Origin: Aphanomyces cochlioides
Taxonomy: Eukaryota > Oomycota > Saprolegniomycetes > Saprolegniales > Verrucalvaceae
Length of the DNA stretch: 64,000 bases
Assembly (NCBI GenBank): GCA_019828595.1
Contig: JAHQRK010000018.1
Location: forward strand, 1,488,001 to 1,552,000
Direction: 5' to 3'
This document shows, one piece after another, positions 44,565 to 55,150 of this stretch. The position numbers were made by a program, and so were the translations under genes. Each line of letters starts with the position of its first letter. Positions within the stretch are counted from its first letter, which is position 1. The notes under the pieces were generated by a model. It was given only the letters and a program-made list of their open reading frames with translations. It made no database searches and was not told the origin of the DNA.

Positions 44565-44806
44565 TCGATTCGCTAGAAATTTCCCAATTTAGATTCGTTT
44601 TTTGTATCAATCTCCAATCGCGCCAATACATTCGATGAATGAAAATTAGAACAGTACTTTCTCTCATGGGAACTGTACTTTCTTTAAAATTTTATTCCGC
44701 CAATCACAATCACTCAAAATATTTATTAGCCAATGGCGTCGATTGGTGAATCGATCTGCCGGCGTGATTCGATTGAACAGGGTCTGGAAATTCGTATCAA
44801 AGCAAC
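44565..44806. repeat. 245-bp dispersed repeat, copy 2
   Basis: Second copy of 31075-31323, same orientation, about 95 percent alike by eye. No CRN gene follows here. Confidence 0.8.
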
Positions 44807-45146
44807 AATAATTTCCTCCAATTTTTTACAAGAATTTTTCTTGTTGCAAGCGTTTGCGTAAAGTAGAAATTTCTTCAAGCTGTAGTCACTCCTGATCCTC
44901 ACAATCAGAGAGTGTACTACGAACGTTGTTGAGTGTCTCCAGTGAAAAAATTGTGTGTATATTTGGTTTTCCACTTCACACTGTGGCAAGTTGAGAAGCA
45001 CACCTTGATGAATCATGCCAGTGCTGTGTGTCAGTCAGGAAAGGACTGCCTGGTACTTTTTTCCTATTGGTCGATGCAGCTTCCTGGATGCTGATTGGAT
45101 GATTCTTCAAGAAAATATTTTTGCTTGACAGTGAAGTTCGCATTTT

Positions 45147-46870
45147 GGCACTCCTCCAAATCAACCCCACTAACTGTTTTAAACCCTCATACAAATTCTA
45201 TATGAAGAGGTGTTTCAAATATTCCATACAAATTCTCTGTACAACTTGCATGTGTTGATCTGCTGACAGTTTGGAGCGCTGTCAACAGCTGCTTTGATAC
45301 AACTGAGTCCTCATAGGATTGCGCGCGTAACACACAGGGTTTCCGGTGGGTTGGGGTCAGGTCTCTCTTGAAAATCACGTTTTGGCTCAGGCCTTACGGA
45401 TACACTTCGCCACTTTTTCCACCGAGTCGTTAATTCAAAAAACATTTGAATTTTAATAAATTCTGTAAAAAAATATGGGGTTCGAATAGAGTGGTGACAT
45501 ACTATTATTGTTTTGACCAAAATGTGGAGCTGTGGGCGGAATGGTGGAATCGACGACGAATCAACACGGATGAGAAATATCTTGCTTTAATTATAATATG
45601 TTTTATTTCCGTCAAAGCTCCCTCATATAAGAAGTGGCAACATGATTCACGCCATGGTGAAAAGTGAGCACGCTTCCAAAGGCACCATTGCCCATGCGTT
45701 GTTTGCGTATTACTACATTGGAATGAAGAGATCTGACATCGCGCATGTGTTTACCAAGTCAGTTTCCACCATATCGAATTGGATCAACAAATACGAACAG
45801 GACACTTCGACCGCAAGGATAGCCAACGAACAGCAAAATTCACCGATGGGCATCGTATATGGATCATTCGCCTGTACGAGCGACAACCAATGACATATCT
45901 GGATGAAGCAAAGCATGCGTTTGAGGTCCACTTCAAACGTCGGATCTCAATCTCAACTGTCTGGTCGATTATACACAAACATGGTCTCACGTGGAATGTT
46001 TTGGAGCGACGGTCAATGCAAATCCGAATGGCAGATGTCACTCGATACTTCCACGAGCTGAACAGCATTGACTGGTCCTACGCTAACATTCAATTTCTAG
46101 ACGAAGTTAGCTTCGACTCAAAAGGGATGATTAGGAAGAATTGTTACGCGATGAAAGGCAAAAAACTTTGCTTCAGAGGTGAATTCATACGTCGTCCAAA
46201 TGTCTTGTCTCTGTGGTCTTGTAGATATCGATGGGCTTGCTCATCGGAATTGGATTGAAAGCATACCGACCCATTTTGATGGCTAAATAGTGGTCAAAAT
46301 CGACCAGCGTCGGTTGCTCGTCCGCTACGGACCATTGTCGAGGGTCGTTTGTGTGTGACGCTTTATTTTTCATGAAGCGAGAGCAGTGGTTGAAGATGTC
46401 TGATCGAATAGCTGGCCAATTCTCCCCTTCAAAGATGTGTGGTGGAGCTCGTGTTCCACTGCTGTCGCGTGCGCATAGTGTCTTTTTCACAAGAATGTCG
46501 ACTTTCAACGTGAAGAGACCTGCTGCGACCGGTGCCGTATTCGCTGGAGGTGCCGTAAGCACTGGAGGTGATGCTTGTGGAGATGATCGCGTGTTGTAGT
46601 GGCGCTGGGGTGTGCTCATTGTCCACTCTGCAATCAAACAATGAACTCGAATTACTCCCCAAGAACAAAGCAATCTCATTGGCTGATTCTAAAATTTTCC
46701 TCAAACTTGATTGGCTGCCGATTCGCCGGCGATTGTCTTCTGCTCATTCGATTGAACACCCCACTCCAATTTGTAATCGAAATGACAATATTAGTATTGC
46801 TAGAAACACCTCTTCATATAGATTTGTATGGGGGTTTAAAACAGTTAGTGGGGTTATTCTGGGGTTTTAT
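45147..46870. mobile_element. Merlin-like inverted-repeat element
   Basis: Inverted arms 45163-45216 and 46803-46855 match over about 54 bp with one or two differences (AACCCCACTAACTGTTTTAA and GTATGAGGGTTT). The left end reads GGCACTCCTCCAAATCAACC, the same style as the Merlin-like ends at 25828. The interior holds a Tc1-like relic, not an ISXO2 gene, so this is either a non-autonomous element or a composite. The right tip is degraded. Confidence 0.6.
45642..46330 (+). pseudogene. Tc1/mariner-type transposase relic
   Basis: N-terminal HTH: TIAHALFAYYYIGMKRSDIA with STISNWINKYEQ, then a frame change near 45830 into FTDGHRIWIIRLYERQPMTY, EVHFKRRISISTVWSIIHKH and the first catalytic block NIQFLDEVSFDSKGMIRK, GEFIRRPNVLSL. 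A further frame change continues with GLVDIDGL. The second Asp and Glu blocks are missing. Confidence 0.72.
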
Positions 46871-47125
46871 CCACCATTTGCGACATTTTTTTCTTGTGAA
46901 GTTCTTACAAGAAAAAGTCAATTTTCGCAACCTCTCTATTACTGTAAAATGTGTGTCAAAATCTCGTAAAATAATTCGCAGTGGGTGAAATGATACAGCC
47001 AAAAAATTGGGTGGCCTTATGAATGTTTCCTGGGGTGTACACTGTATTTAGAATTGACACCTGCAAATGAATACAGCTGTACACTGTATGCATTCAAATC
47101 CCTAGATCTATTGTCAGCAATACTA
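46331..47125. other. No secure gene
   Basis: Holds a minus-strand frame (46185-46679) without recognised motifs, partly antisense to the Tc1 relic, and the right arm of the Merlin-like element. Confidence 0.35.
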
Positions 47126-47462
47126 CAGCGATCTGGGAAATATAAGACCAGCGGCGGCTCTTCGGTGATTGGTCAGTTTCAAACTCAAGTTGAAGTCATG
47201 GACCTGCGAAATATTTTATCCTATTAAATTGTATATTGGTGTCGTCTCAAGAACAAGAACTTTGTATTTAAAGCTATCATTAAAGTTTATGAACTGTGAA
47301 AGTAACTAGAATACCTACGATATTGCAAAATGCCATGCATTCAATGAAAAGTCATAGCAGTCATAGATAAAGTGAAAACCTCTATAATTTAATATTTACT
47401 GTATCCATTTCGAGGATGTGTTGCGGAACAATCCCAACACGATGAACCAACACTGTATTGAA

Positions 47463-47693
47463 TTAGTTAGCCTTAGGCAACGCTTTCCTAAAACTAGACC
47501 TAATTGTTTCAGGAGTGATAACATTCCAGGCTACAATCGCTCTTTTTATTGTTGCCATCCTCTTTTCTTTGGCCGTACGTTGAGTGGTTGTCTCAGCAAG
47601 CCACATTCTCCGCAAAGTACTTTTGAATGGGCCCATGACACCTACATCCAAGGGTTGCAACACAGATGTGCGATTTTCCTTGGTGCTTGTCCA
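47463..47693 (-). pseudogene. Pogo-like transposase C-terminal fragment
   Basis: SVLQPLDVGVMGPFKSTLRR contains the third catalytic Asp box (QPLDVGV) of DDE_1 transposases, followed by a helical tail (KRAIVAWNVITPETIRSSFR). Upstream coding sequence is interrupted by the insert at 47694. Confidence 0.75.
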
Positions 47694-48383
47694 GGCCTCC
47701 TAAAATTCGCGATTTCCTGAAAATTGAATGTCAAATCGCGAAACAAAAAATAACGAAATCGCGAATTTAAGCTGGGTTGAAAATGCCACTTTGTGGTGCC
47801 CCCCGCCACTTGTAGGCATTGCTTTCAACTTCTATGGCGCGCCCTGCGTCATTTGCAGTTGTATTTTTCGTCAGAGCTCATTAAATGTAAACTGGATTTG
47901 AATTGATTCTATTCTGAGCTTAATGTGATCCATCCAGTTCACTGGTTTCAGGAATTCATTAGCCTGACATCGAATTCAGACAGCTTGCAAGGATGGCCGT
48001 CAAGTTCCAGAAGAAACATGACTTGCAGTACGCTCTGCAAATTGATGAGCGCGATGACAAGGGAAATGTCACCTCCGTTGTTTGCAAACTGTGTAAGTAC
48101 TTCGGTCGTGAACAAGACTGATCTGACAAGCGCAAACGGTCGCGCACAGAATATGTGAAGACGTTCTCGGATTTTTCAATGCTAAAATGGAAAAAGGACG
48201 AGTTCCGTTCTTCGATACTCGATTTGTCGCTTGATGGCATATTCCTGGCGAAGCAATTAGATTCACTGATGAACGTTTAGTGCTAAGGTGCTTCTTATAG
48301 CGATATCGCAAATCTAATAGTCATGACATCGCGAATTTAGACTATTTTCTTTAAATTCGCGATTTCGCAAACTTTAGGAGGCC
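47694..48383. mobile_element. 690-bp element with GGCCTCCTAAA ends and a zinc-finger remnant
   Basis: Inverted ends GGCCTCCTAAAATTCGCGAT (47694) and GGCCTCCTAAAGTTTGCGAA read inward from 48383, with further TTCGCGA-rich subterminal repeats. The interior frame at 47993-48118 (HDLQYALQIDERDDKGNVTS then VVCKLCKYFGREQ) is a C-x2-C zinc-binding stretch followed by a stop and by KRKRSRTEYVKTFSDF. Its class was not determined. Confidence 0.65.
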
Positions 48384-48517
48384 GTCACTTTATGGCCATG
48401 AAATGATGGCTGGCATCCTGCCAATTATATTTCCTGTTATAATTTATAATATCAACTATGAAGGTTCTATTGTAGGGTAGGGTTAGTTGCTGGTCTTATA
48501 TTTCCCAGATCTCTGTA

Positions 48518-49968
48518 CACCTTTGCCCATCCAACTTGAGACTATTCCTCAGTCAACTTGGAAATAAATATTTTCGAAATTGTGTCAAAAATTAAATGAA
48601 TATAATGTATTCAATGTGAGAATATCCTCATTCATGTTGGGACGTAAAGTCAGTTCCCATACTGCATGTCAACCATTCGAAGCGCTCTAACAACATTGGT
48701 TTGGCAATGCAAGGCTTCTCTCATGACAAGTGACTTAGTAATGAGACTCATTGATTCCTCACCGGCAACTTGTAGAAGGTTCATTCGACTTTCAAGAAAC
48801 GAAGCAAATTGCCGACGGTCGAACATTTGTTGAGTATGGGTGGCAAGGTAGCGCTTGATTCCAGACTTCAACACACTGAAACAGTGCTCAATAGGGTTGA
48901 GCATTGGAGAATAGGGACCCAGTCGCAGCAGTACCAAGTCGGCATGAGGAGAACAACGAGACTCGGCCTGGCTATGCGCCGGAGCATTGTCGAGTACGAC
49001 GACGACATTCTTGTTCACGTAATTCGATTCCCATGATTCAAACGACTTGACAGCCTTGTAGATCGCATCAACAAACGAAGCATTTTCGTCCATTTTGATG
49101 CTTCCACGGCAGAAGCGACGACAAGCCACGCCATCTTCACTTGAAACGGCAAGCTGGAGCTGCAAGTTGGGTCCATGTGAAGCTGGCAGGATTGTCGTGG
49201 CTCTCTGACCGCGCTTGGAACGCCCTTGGTTTCGCTTGCAGTATAGATTGTAGTTTGTCTCGTCATAATACACAACATAGTCCCCATTGCGTTGGTGTTC
49301 AATAAGTTTTTCGGCGAATTGACGGCGTTTCTATTTGTTGGCTTGATTGTTGCAAGCTTCCGCCTCTATTCTTGTTTGTTTGACAGTTTATAACATTCCA
49401 ATAAGGTGTCGGCTTATTGTTTGAGTTGATATGTCAACGCTTGGAAACTCACTCTTGAGGAAGATTTTCATTTGTCCTAGAGTAAACAAGCAATTTTCGT
49501 TCAAGTAGCGCTCTAGGGCGTCTCTCATATGCTCGGTTACCTTGGTTTGGTGTGGCCCACCTCGAGGTAAACATGCAGCTCGGTTGCTGCTTATGACCCT
49601 GTAAGCTGTGGCTAACGGAACACAGTTGTGTTTCGCAATAAGCTTCCAGTCGGGGTCTCCATGATTGTACGCATCGAGAACCCTCTGTTTTTCCTCTTCT
49701 GAGGGCGTGCGCTTAGCAGACTTTGGCATCAAGGGTGATTGAAAAGTGACTTAATTGGTTGTGCTGACTACAGTGACTACCTCTCTGAAGTGAATTATTG
49801 GCGCCCAAAGTTCCCGCCCATTGCACCAAATCTCATTTTGGATGTGGCATTTCTCACTTTGATTTCATCCTTCTCATTTATTACCTCTCAATTAAATGTG
49901 AAATAGATTTTGAATTATCTATTTTCAAGTTGACTGTGGTTTTGTCTCAAGTTGGACGGGCAAAGGTG
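48518..49968. mobile_element. Complete Tc1/mariner element, TA-flanked
   Basis: Inverted ends CACCTTTGCCCATCCAACTT (48518) and CACCTTTGCCCGTCCAACTT read inward from 49968, then GAGAC and a second shared block AGTCAACTTG, about 50 bp in all. TA lies at 48516-48517 and 49969-49970. At 1451 bp with one transposase frame it has the standard size and structure. Its left TA is also the right TA of the pogo-like element. Confidence 0.9.
48650..49732 (-). pseudogene. Tc1/mariner transposase with two in-frame stops
   Basis: A single frame of about 360 codons. N-terminal HTH: MPKSAKRTPSEEEKQRVLDA, DWKLIAKHNCVPLATAYRVI, then GQMKIFLKSEFP and ISTQTISRHLIGML. A TAA (49388-49390) and a TAG (49331-49333) interrupt; between them and after them the same frame stays open through FAEKLIEHQRNGDYVVYYDE (first Asp), NVVVVLDNAPAHS (second Asp) and PYSPMLNPIEHCFSVLKSGI (Glu). 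All DDE residues are intact, so only two nonsense changes stand between this copy and an open frame. Confidence 0.85.
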
Positions 49969-49970
49969 TA

Positions 49971-50189
49971 GTACTCAAGTTGCCAAGCTGTCGAAATGTC
50001 ACAAAGCGACAACCAAACATCAAAACTGTCGTTGCAGCCTCTGGTTGATGGTTTGTTGCCACTGGAGATCTGGCGGTACAAGGCCGCTTTCAGCTGCAAT
50101 TTTGTTTTGCGATGGGCTATCAGTAGTCATGGCGACCATAGAGTTCAAAGCGCAGTGAGTACAAACCGAGCTGAATTTTATCTGCTTCC
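49971..50189. other. Short spacer between Tc1 and Harbinger elements
   Basis: About 220 bp of unassigned sequence. Confidence 0.4.
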
Positions 50190-50391
50190 TTAGGACCAGT
50201 TCCAAGTAAACGAAAAATCAGACGCAGCCAATCAAAATCGCTCCCGTCTGATAGAATTTCCATTTTGACTTTATCAGGTCAGAGAGGTCATAATCGTCTG
50301 ATAGAGGATGACACTCCTATTATTGGTTGAAAGAGTTTCTCATTTCCGCCTATTATACACACGGCAAGACTGCGAACTGGCAGTCTTCGCA

Positions 50392-51541
50392 ATGAGCTCT
50401 TCCATTGCTGTTACAGCCGCAGCAATAGCCGCCGCCGCCGCTTGTGTGGCGACTTTGGATGGACGAAGTTTTCGATCAGGTTCTGTTCAAACGTACTCGT
50501 TCAGAACCGACACATGGACGACTATAAAGAACGACGAGTCGGCAAGCGATTGTTTTAAGCGAAATCTGCGTTGCTCAAAGCGCGTATTTGAAATCATCGT
50601 GGGTCTTGTGAAAGACAAGTGGAATGACATTCACGAAAGCATTCACCACAATGCTTTATTTGGAATATCCGACCGTGTTGCCATAACTATTCACTATCTT
50701 ACTCACACCGATGGATACGACCAAACTGCTTCGGTGTTTGGAACAAGTAAAACTCGAGCCTACGTCTACGTTAATCAAGTTGTCGCTGTCTTGAACGTTT
50801 GCTATCTCCATGATGTTATACGAATGCCATCCAAAAAAGACGAATGGGATGAAGTTTGCACCGAGTTTGAAGCCCTCTGTGGGTTTCCCAATGTTTATGG
50901 TGCGATTGATGGGAGTTTGATTCACATCAAGCGTTTTGCAGATTTCGATGGATGGTATTGTAGAAAGGGGTTCCCCGCTTTCAACATGCAAGGTGTTGTT
51001 GATGCGCGTCTCAGGTTTAGATCGTATTCATTGCGATCTGGTTCCCAGAACGATAAAGCCGTTTTCAACAATTCTCAATTTGGTAAGAAATGTCATCGCA
51101 TTGTTCCTCCGGGTGGCTGCTTTTTGGGCGATGCTGGCTATAAGTTGTTTAAGCATATCATCACGCCATATCCGATCGTTTTTGAAATGCCCGACGACGA
51201 GTCTCATTTCAATTTGGTTCACAGCAGGACGAGGATGGTTGTAGAGCAAGCGTTTGGATTGTGGAAGAATACATTTCGTATTTTCAAGACAGACTCCTCT
51301 ACTACATGGTACGCCAGAGCAAATGGCACACCTCATTCAAGCAACGCTGGTTTTACACAACTGGTTTATTGATTTCAAGCTGGACACTGATGGCTTAAAG
51401 ATACCAAAGAAGAAAAAATGGATGCACGTCGGAGGAGATTTAGTTTACCCAGACGAAATCAATTTGATTGACGGTCCAAGAGCGAGAGCGTCACGAGATA
51501 CAATCAATGATTACTTGTATGATTATGTAGTTGTCGATTAA
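50392..51541 (+). pseudogene. HARBI1-like transposase with one 4-bp duplication
   Basis: From MSSSIAVTAAAIAAAAACVA the frame runs through CSKRVFEIIVGLVKDKW, RVAITIHYLTHTDGYDQTAS, the first catalytic block CGFPNVYGAIDGSLIHIKR (Asp), VVDARLRFR, GGCFLGDAGYKLF (Asp) and HSRTRMVVEQAFGLWKNTFR (Glu region). It then shifts frame at 51287 where AGAC is doubled (AAGACAGACTCC). The other frame continues with TPLLHGTPEQMAHLIQATLV and LHNWFIDFKL to the stop at 51541. Length and order fit HARBI1-like DDE nucleases. The single short tandem duplication is the only lesion I see. Confidence 0.85.
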
Positions 51542-51610
51542 CAATGTTAACATGAACTTAAATTGTATATTGCTTCACATATCTAAACTCCATGAGAATC
51601 TACATCTACA

Positions 51611-52582
51611 TCACTGCAATTTGTCTTTCATAAATTGCAATAGCTGCTCTTGAACGTTGTTGGCTTTATCTTGCGTTTGTTTGGTTTCAACCAACAATGT
51701 GGCTATGTTCGCAAGCTGCTTGTTTGTTTCTTCAATCATATTGTGCAAGGGTTTTATCACGTCATCATTGTTTGAAGACATCGACGCTGCGTCAACGAGA
51801 CCCTTGGCTAGAGTATTGCCAAGTGAGACCAATCCATTGGCCACATCGTTTTTGTTTTGTTTTCTTGGCTCGCGTTGCTTCCTTTGTTGTTTTATCACTT
51901 CTTGTATTTGTCGTTTCCTTGTTTTATTTTCAGTCGAAGATTCGCTTTCTTCACTTAAATCATGATCGCTCTCCAATGCTGATCCAATTTCATCACCAAA
52001 CTCAAGATCGCCAAGCCCCTTCTTGCCACCAAAATATTGAACAAGATCGTCCCAATAGCTCGGCAACGAAATTGAAATGTCCGTATCATTCCCAGTCTTT
52101 TCAAACGACGTCTTGATCCTTACGTACTCTCGACGTAAGTTATGCATCTTATTCTTAAGAGAAACAGATCCTATCTGTGACCAAGTATGTTAAGGAGCAT
52201 GATCACGCCGTCGAATATATACCTTTTTGTCGATGAGAATGTTGAATTTCAGAGTGAGCTTCTCCCAAAGGACTGAACGCTGAGCGTGGCTTGTACATTG
52301 CTGGAATCGAGCTCTGAAAAAGGACCATCATAGCTCGAGCAATGTTCGGACCATTACATCCGTGTAAACGACGTTTGTTCCAGCCTTCGAGGAAGCATTG
52401 TGGGCCATTGAATTCGACAAAGCTGGTTCCATCGGCACACTGAGAGTGCCACCATCACAAAGTCTATCGATCTTGGCTTGCATGGAGGTCACTTGGTCTT
52501 GTAGTTCCTTCTTTGTTGGCGTCTTGCCTTGTCTTCGACTTGTAGGCATCGTTCGCTTTGGAATTTCTGGCTCTGACGACAT
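51611..52582 (-). pseudogene. Myb/SANT-like Harbinger accessory protein with one nonsense codon
   Basis: The first exon starts MSSEPEIPKRTMPTSRRQGK, has a short coiled segment (KKELQDQVTSMQAKIDRL) and then TDVMVRTLLEL. A TGA at about 52328-52330 is followed in the same frame by WSFFRARFQQC and SVLWEKLTLKFN, the Myb/SANT helices. A 48-bp GT-AG intron (52175-52222) leads to SLKNKMHNLRREYVRIK, YWDDLVQYFGG, an acidic Ser/Glu region and a C-terminal coiled coil. Accessory Myb-like proteins guide Harbinger transposase to DNA and the nucleus. A CGA to TGA change would explain the stop. Confidence 0.78.
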
Positions 52583-52792
52583 GAGATTAAACACAACCAA
52601 TCATAGCACATTATATATTGGCCAATGACATGACAGACAAACTATCAGAGGCATTTTACTTGGAACTGATTTTGCGTCTCTTTTCAATTTTACTTGGAAC
52701 TGGCCCTTACTACTGTAGAATCAACAAGGCGACAATCTCCTCTATTGATCTCATGGTGTATTGAAAAGCTTGATGAGTTCTGCCTATGCTAA

Positions 52793-53298
52793 GGGCCAGT
52801 TCCAAGTAAACAAAAATCAAACGCAGCCAATCAAAATCGCTCCCGTCTGATAGAATTTCCACTTTTGTCAGGGACCTCATAATCGTCTGATAGTGCGACG
52901 CGCGACATTCTGCACACATAATTGGTTGAAAAGGTCTCTTCTTTCAACCAATATTTCCTGTTGGCCTTCCTCAATCGCAATGATTGCGCTTACAGCAACT
53001 GCAATTGCTGTAGCTACTGCTTCGACCACGGATGGACGGAGCTTCTGTGTCAAGCTTGGCTTGCATGATCAGGACTTGCTGCTGGAGTTCCTTTTTGGTC
53101 GGAGCTATTACTCCTCCTCTTCGACTGCCATCCATCTCTACCACAATGTTTTAAAATGAATAATATGCAGCCAATAACCAAGCGAGAAGCTATTGACCAA
53201 TTAGATAACACTTCTATATTGGACCTCTTATCAGAGAAAATCGACATGGAACTGATTTGGCGTCAAATTTCACTTTTACCGGTACTTGAAACTGGCCC
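52793..53298. mobile_element. 506-bp Harbinger MITE, deletion derivative
   Basis: Ends GGGCCAGTTCCAAGTAAA (52793) and the complementary end at 53298 are flanked by TAA (52790-52792, 53299-53301). The left ~190 bp match the left of the 50193 element (GCAGCCAATCAAAATCGCTC, GTCTGATAGAATTTCCA). The interior keeps the transposase start region (MIALTATAIAVATAS then TDGRSF) fused directly to the antisense start of the Myb-like gene, so about 2 kb were lost. Confidence 0.88.
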
Positions 53299-53401
53299 TA
53301 AATATTAATAGAAGACAATTCGTCCGATGTTGGACGCTTTCGATGATTTCATGTGCCCATGAATGTGCTCGACATGGTGTTGGGGCTTTCATGGGCGCTC
53401 T

Positions 53402-55150
53402 CTACTCTGACTTGGTCTTTTTCCTCTTGGATTTCTTCACCTTCGCTTTGTCTCGCAAGTAAGGAAAGAGTCGCTCTTGGTAGGCAAAATGCTGGAGCAT
53501 TGTAATCGTCGCCGCTTCACAGTCGAGATCTTGAGCAGGAACGACTCGACTAGTTCGTACTCGCGGCAACTTGGCAGCAGCTTTTCGAAGTGCCAAATGA
53601 GCTGGCAGTGGTTTTCCATGACAGCTCAATAGCACCGCGACGTAGTCTTCCTCTAATTCACTTGTACTTGACGGCATGGCGCAAATCTCATCGACCATTA
53701 TGTCGCTGTTCTTCTCATCATCTTCAGTAAAATCCAAGACCAGCGAGGCTGGAGCTAAGAGTTTTTTTAAGGCTTCGCCATCCGTCCATTTGCCACTTGG
53801 AGCTGTCTGCATCAGCGCTTGCAGGATTTGAAACTCGCAAGGTGCAGCTTGATGCTGCTCTGACATGGAGCGAACCAGCGCGTCCTGCTCGAGGGAGACG
53901 ACGGCTCCATCTTGGAAGAGGAACGCCAGAGCCATTTTGACATCGCTCGCATCGGATCGCATCAAATGCGACCGCCATAGCGTCACAACTGTCACACGGA
54001 CAATGTTCCAAAGCGGGGATTGCCGCACGGCCAAGTCGGTGGACAGTGTCGTGTGGTTGAGGGGAATGCTGCAAAAGACATGCAACGTCTGAGCCACAGA
54101 GCGCTCTCGTTTGCCGCTTTCTTCGATCGCTTTGCTCTCAGTGGAGGAGGAATTACTACCAGCGGTCACCTGGTACTGCAGTGCACGTCCAAGCATGCCG
54201 CGCGCTTGATGAAACGCTACCACAGAAAGGATCTTGCTTGTAAACTCAGCGACAGGGCCAAGTCGGACGCCAGTGAGAGGAATATCTTGCGCAGCGCAAA
54301 CAGAGCGAAGGATCTTGTGCTCGGAAGGATGCATATCTCGCACGGCGCCAAGAAAGAGCACGACGTGGAGATTTGGGTCAGCCGGTGGCAACTCGGGTGG
54401 ATCGAAGCAAGGCAGTTCAGAATCGCATGACTCGTGGAGAAAGCCAGCAATGATGGACGAAGAGGAGGATGTTTTCTGAAGAAGATCAGTAAAGATGGAC
54501 GCAAGAGGCGATTCGGATGACTTTGGTGTTGCTGTGGCCGCCCACGAGTGCCAAATTTGAACAAGAGCTTTCTTGTTGGTTTTGCGCAAGACAACGTCGG
54601 CTTTGCTGTTGAGTCCATGCTTGCGGAGAAAGTCAATCGAGGAATTGGCCTGAATATGTTCAAGGACTTGTCGTTTGCTCTCCATGTGTTGCACTGCATT
54701 GGCATCGTTTGCCCCTTGGCCAGTTGAAGCAGTTCGAACGACTCGACAAGTCCACGGCGAGGAGGACGAAGATTTGGAGGAGTTGGTGGAGGTAGCATCT
54801 TTCCAAGCAGAGAGAATATTCTGTTCCGTCGGTAATGTGGTGCTTGACGGCGACTTTGTCATGTGAATCCGTGTCCAGTCTTCATCATGGATTAAAACCA
54901 GCTCTCGGCTCGTACAGTGCGCTGAATATGGGCCATGCAAAAACGCAGAGACGCATCGGACGAGAGCATCGCGTCGATTCCACCATTGGCTTTCATCTCG
55001 GTTTGGTTTGTACGATCCAGAATCGCCGCCGCGTCCTTTGCACAGAAGGACAACCTTGAGATGGCTCATCCAACTCCAATCAAAATGCTCCCAGTTTAGA
55101 AGATCGTAGCAGTGCAAGTGCCTCATTTTAAAGACATCCACAGTCAACAT
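53402..55150 (-). CDS. Conserved-looking protein of unknown function, possibly SPOUT-like
   Basis: A 582-residue open frame; the true start may be the internal MSHLKVVLLCKGRGGDSGSY (residue 29) because the first residues look non-conserved. Recognisable character: WWNRRDALVRCVSAFLHGPY and RELVLIHDEDWTRIHM in the first quarter; a central beta/alpha block LHVVLFLGAVRDMHPSEHKI followed by VRLGPVAEFTSKILSVVAFH; a long C-terminal helical region; and a basic tail (KVKKSKRKKTKSE). The LGAVRD...LGPxxEFTSKI layout is reminiscent of SPOUT-type RNA methyltransferases, but I could not match diagnostic knot residues, so this is only a hint. The basic end suggests nucleic-acid contact or nuclear location. 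It has good codon structure over its full length and no repeats, and lies head to tail with the TLDc gene. Confidence 0.6.
   Translation of the reverse strand: MLTVDVFKMRHLHCYDLLNWEHFDWSWMSHLKVVLLCKGRGGDSGSYKPNRDESQWWNRRDALVRCVSAFLHGPYSAHCTSRELVLIHDEDWTRIHMTKSPSSTTLPTEQNILSAWKDATSTNSSKSSSSSPWTCRVVRTASTGQGANDANAVQHMESKRQVLEHIQANSSIDFLRKHGLNSKADVVLRKTNKKALVQIWHSWAATATPKSSESPLASIFTDLLQKTSSSSSIIAGFLHESCDSELPCFDPPELPPADPNLHVVLFLGAVRDMHPSEHKILRSVCAAQDIPLTGVRLGPVAEFTSKILSVVAFHQARGMLGRALQYQVTAGSNSSSTESKAIEESGKRERSVAQTLHVFCSIPLNHTTLSTDLAVRQSPLWNIVRVTVVTLWRSHLMRSDASDVKMALAFLFQDGAVVSLEQDALVRSMSEQHQAAPCEFQILQALMQTAPSGKWTDGEALKKLLAPASLVLDFTEDDEKNSDIMVDEICAMPSSTSELEEDYVAVLLSCHGKPLPAHLALRKAAAKLPRVRTSRVVPAQDLDCEAATITMLQHFAYQERLFPYLRDKAKVKKSKRKKTKSE

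Larger units (their letters stand above)
47126..48515. mobile_element. Pogo-like element with TA target, holding a nested insert
   Basis: Inverted ends CAGCGATCTGGGAAATATAA (47126) and CAGAGATCTGGGAAATATAA read inward from 48515 match for 26 of 27 bases. They are flanked by TA at 47124-47125 and 48516-48517. The ends starting CAG, the TA target and the DDE_1 C-terminal fragment inside (47463-47693) all fit pogo/Tigger. Confidence 0.85.
50193..52706. mobile_element. PIF/Harbinger element with TTA target duplication
   Basis: Ends GGACCAGTTCCAAGTAAA (50193) and GGGCCAGTTCCAAGTAAA read inward from 52706. TTA occurs directly outside both ends (50190-50192, 52707-52709), the Harbinger target duplication. 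It carries two genes in the expected tail-to-tail arrangement: HARBI1-like nuclease (plus) and Myb/SANT-like protein (minus). Subterminal copies of CGTCTGATAG lie near 50249 and 50298 and CCAAGTAAA repeats near 52660. Confidence 0.9.

Noticed and set aside
46185..46679. 164-codon minus-strand frame as a gene
   Set aside because: Partly antisense to a Tc1-like relic and without recognisable motifs; could be real but unsupported.
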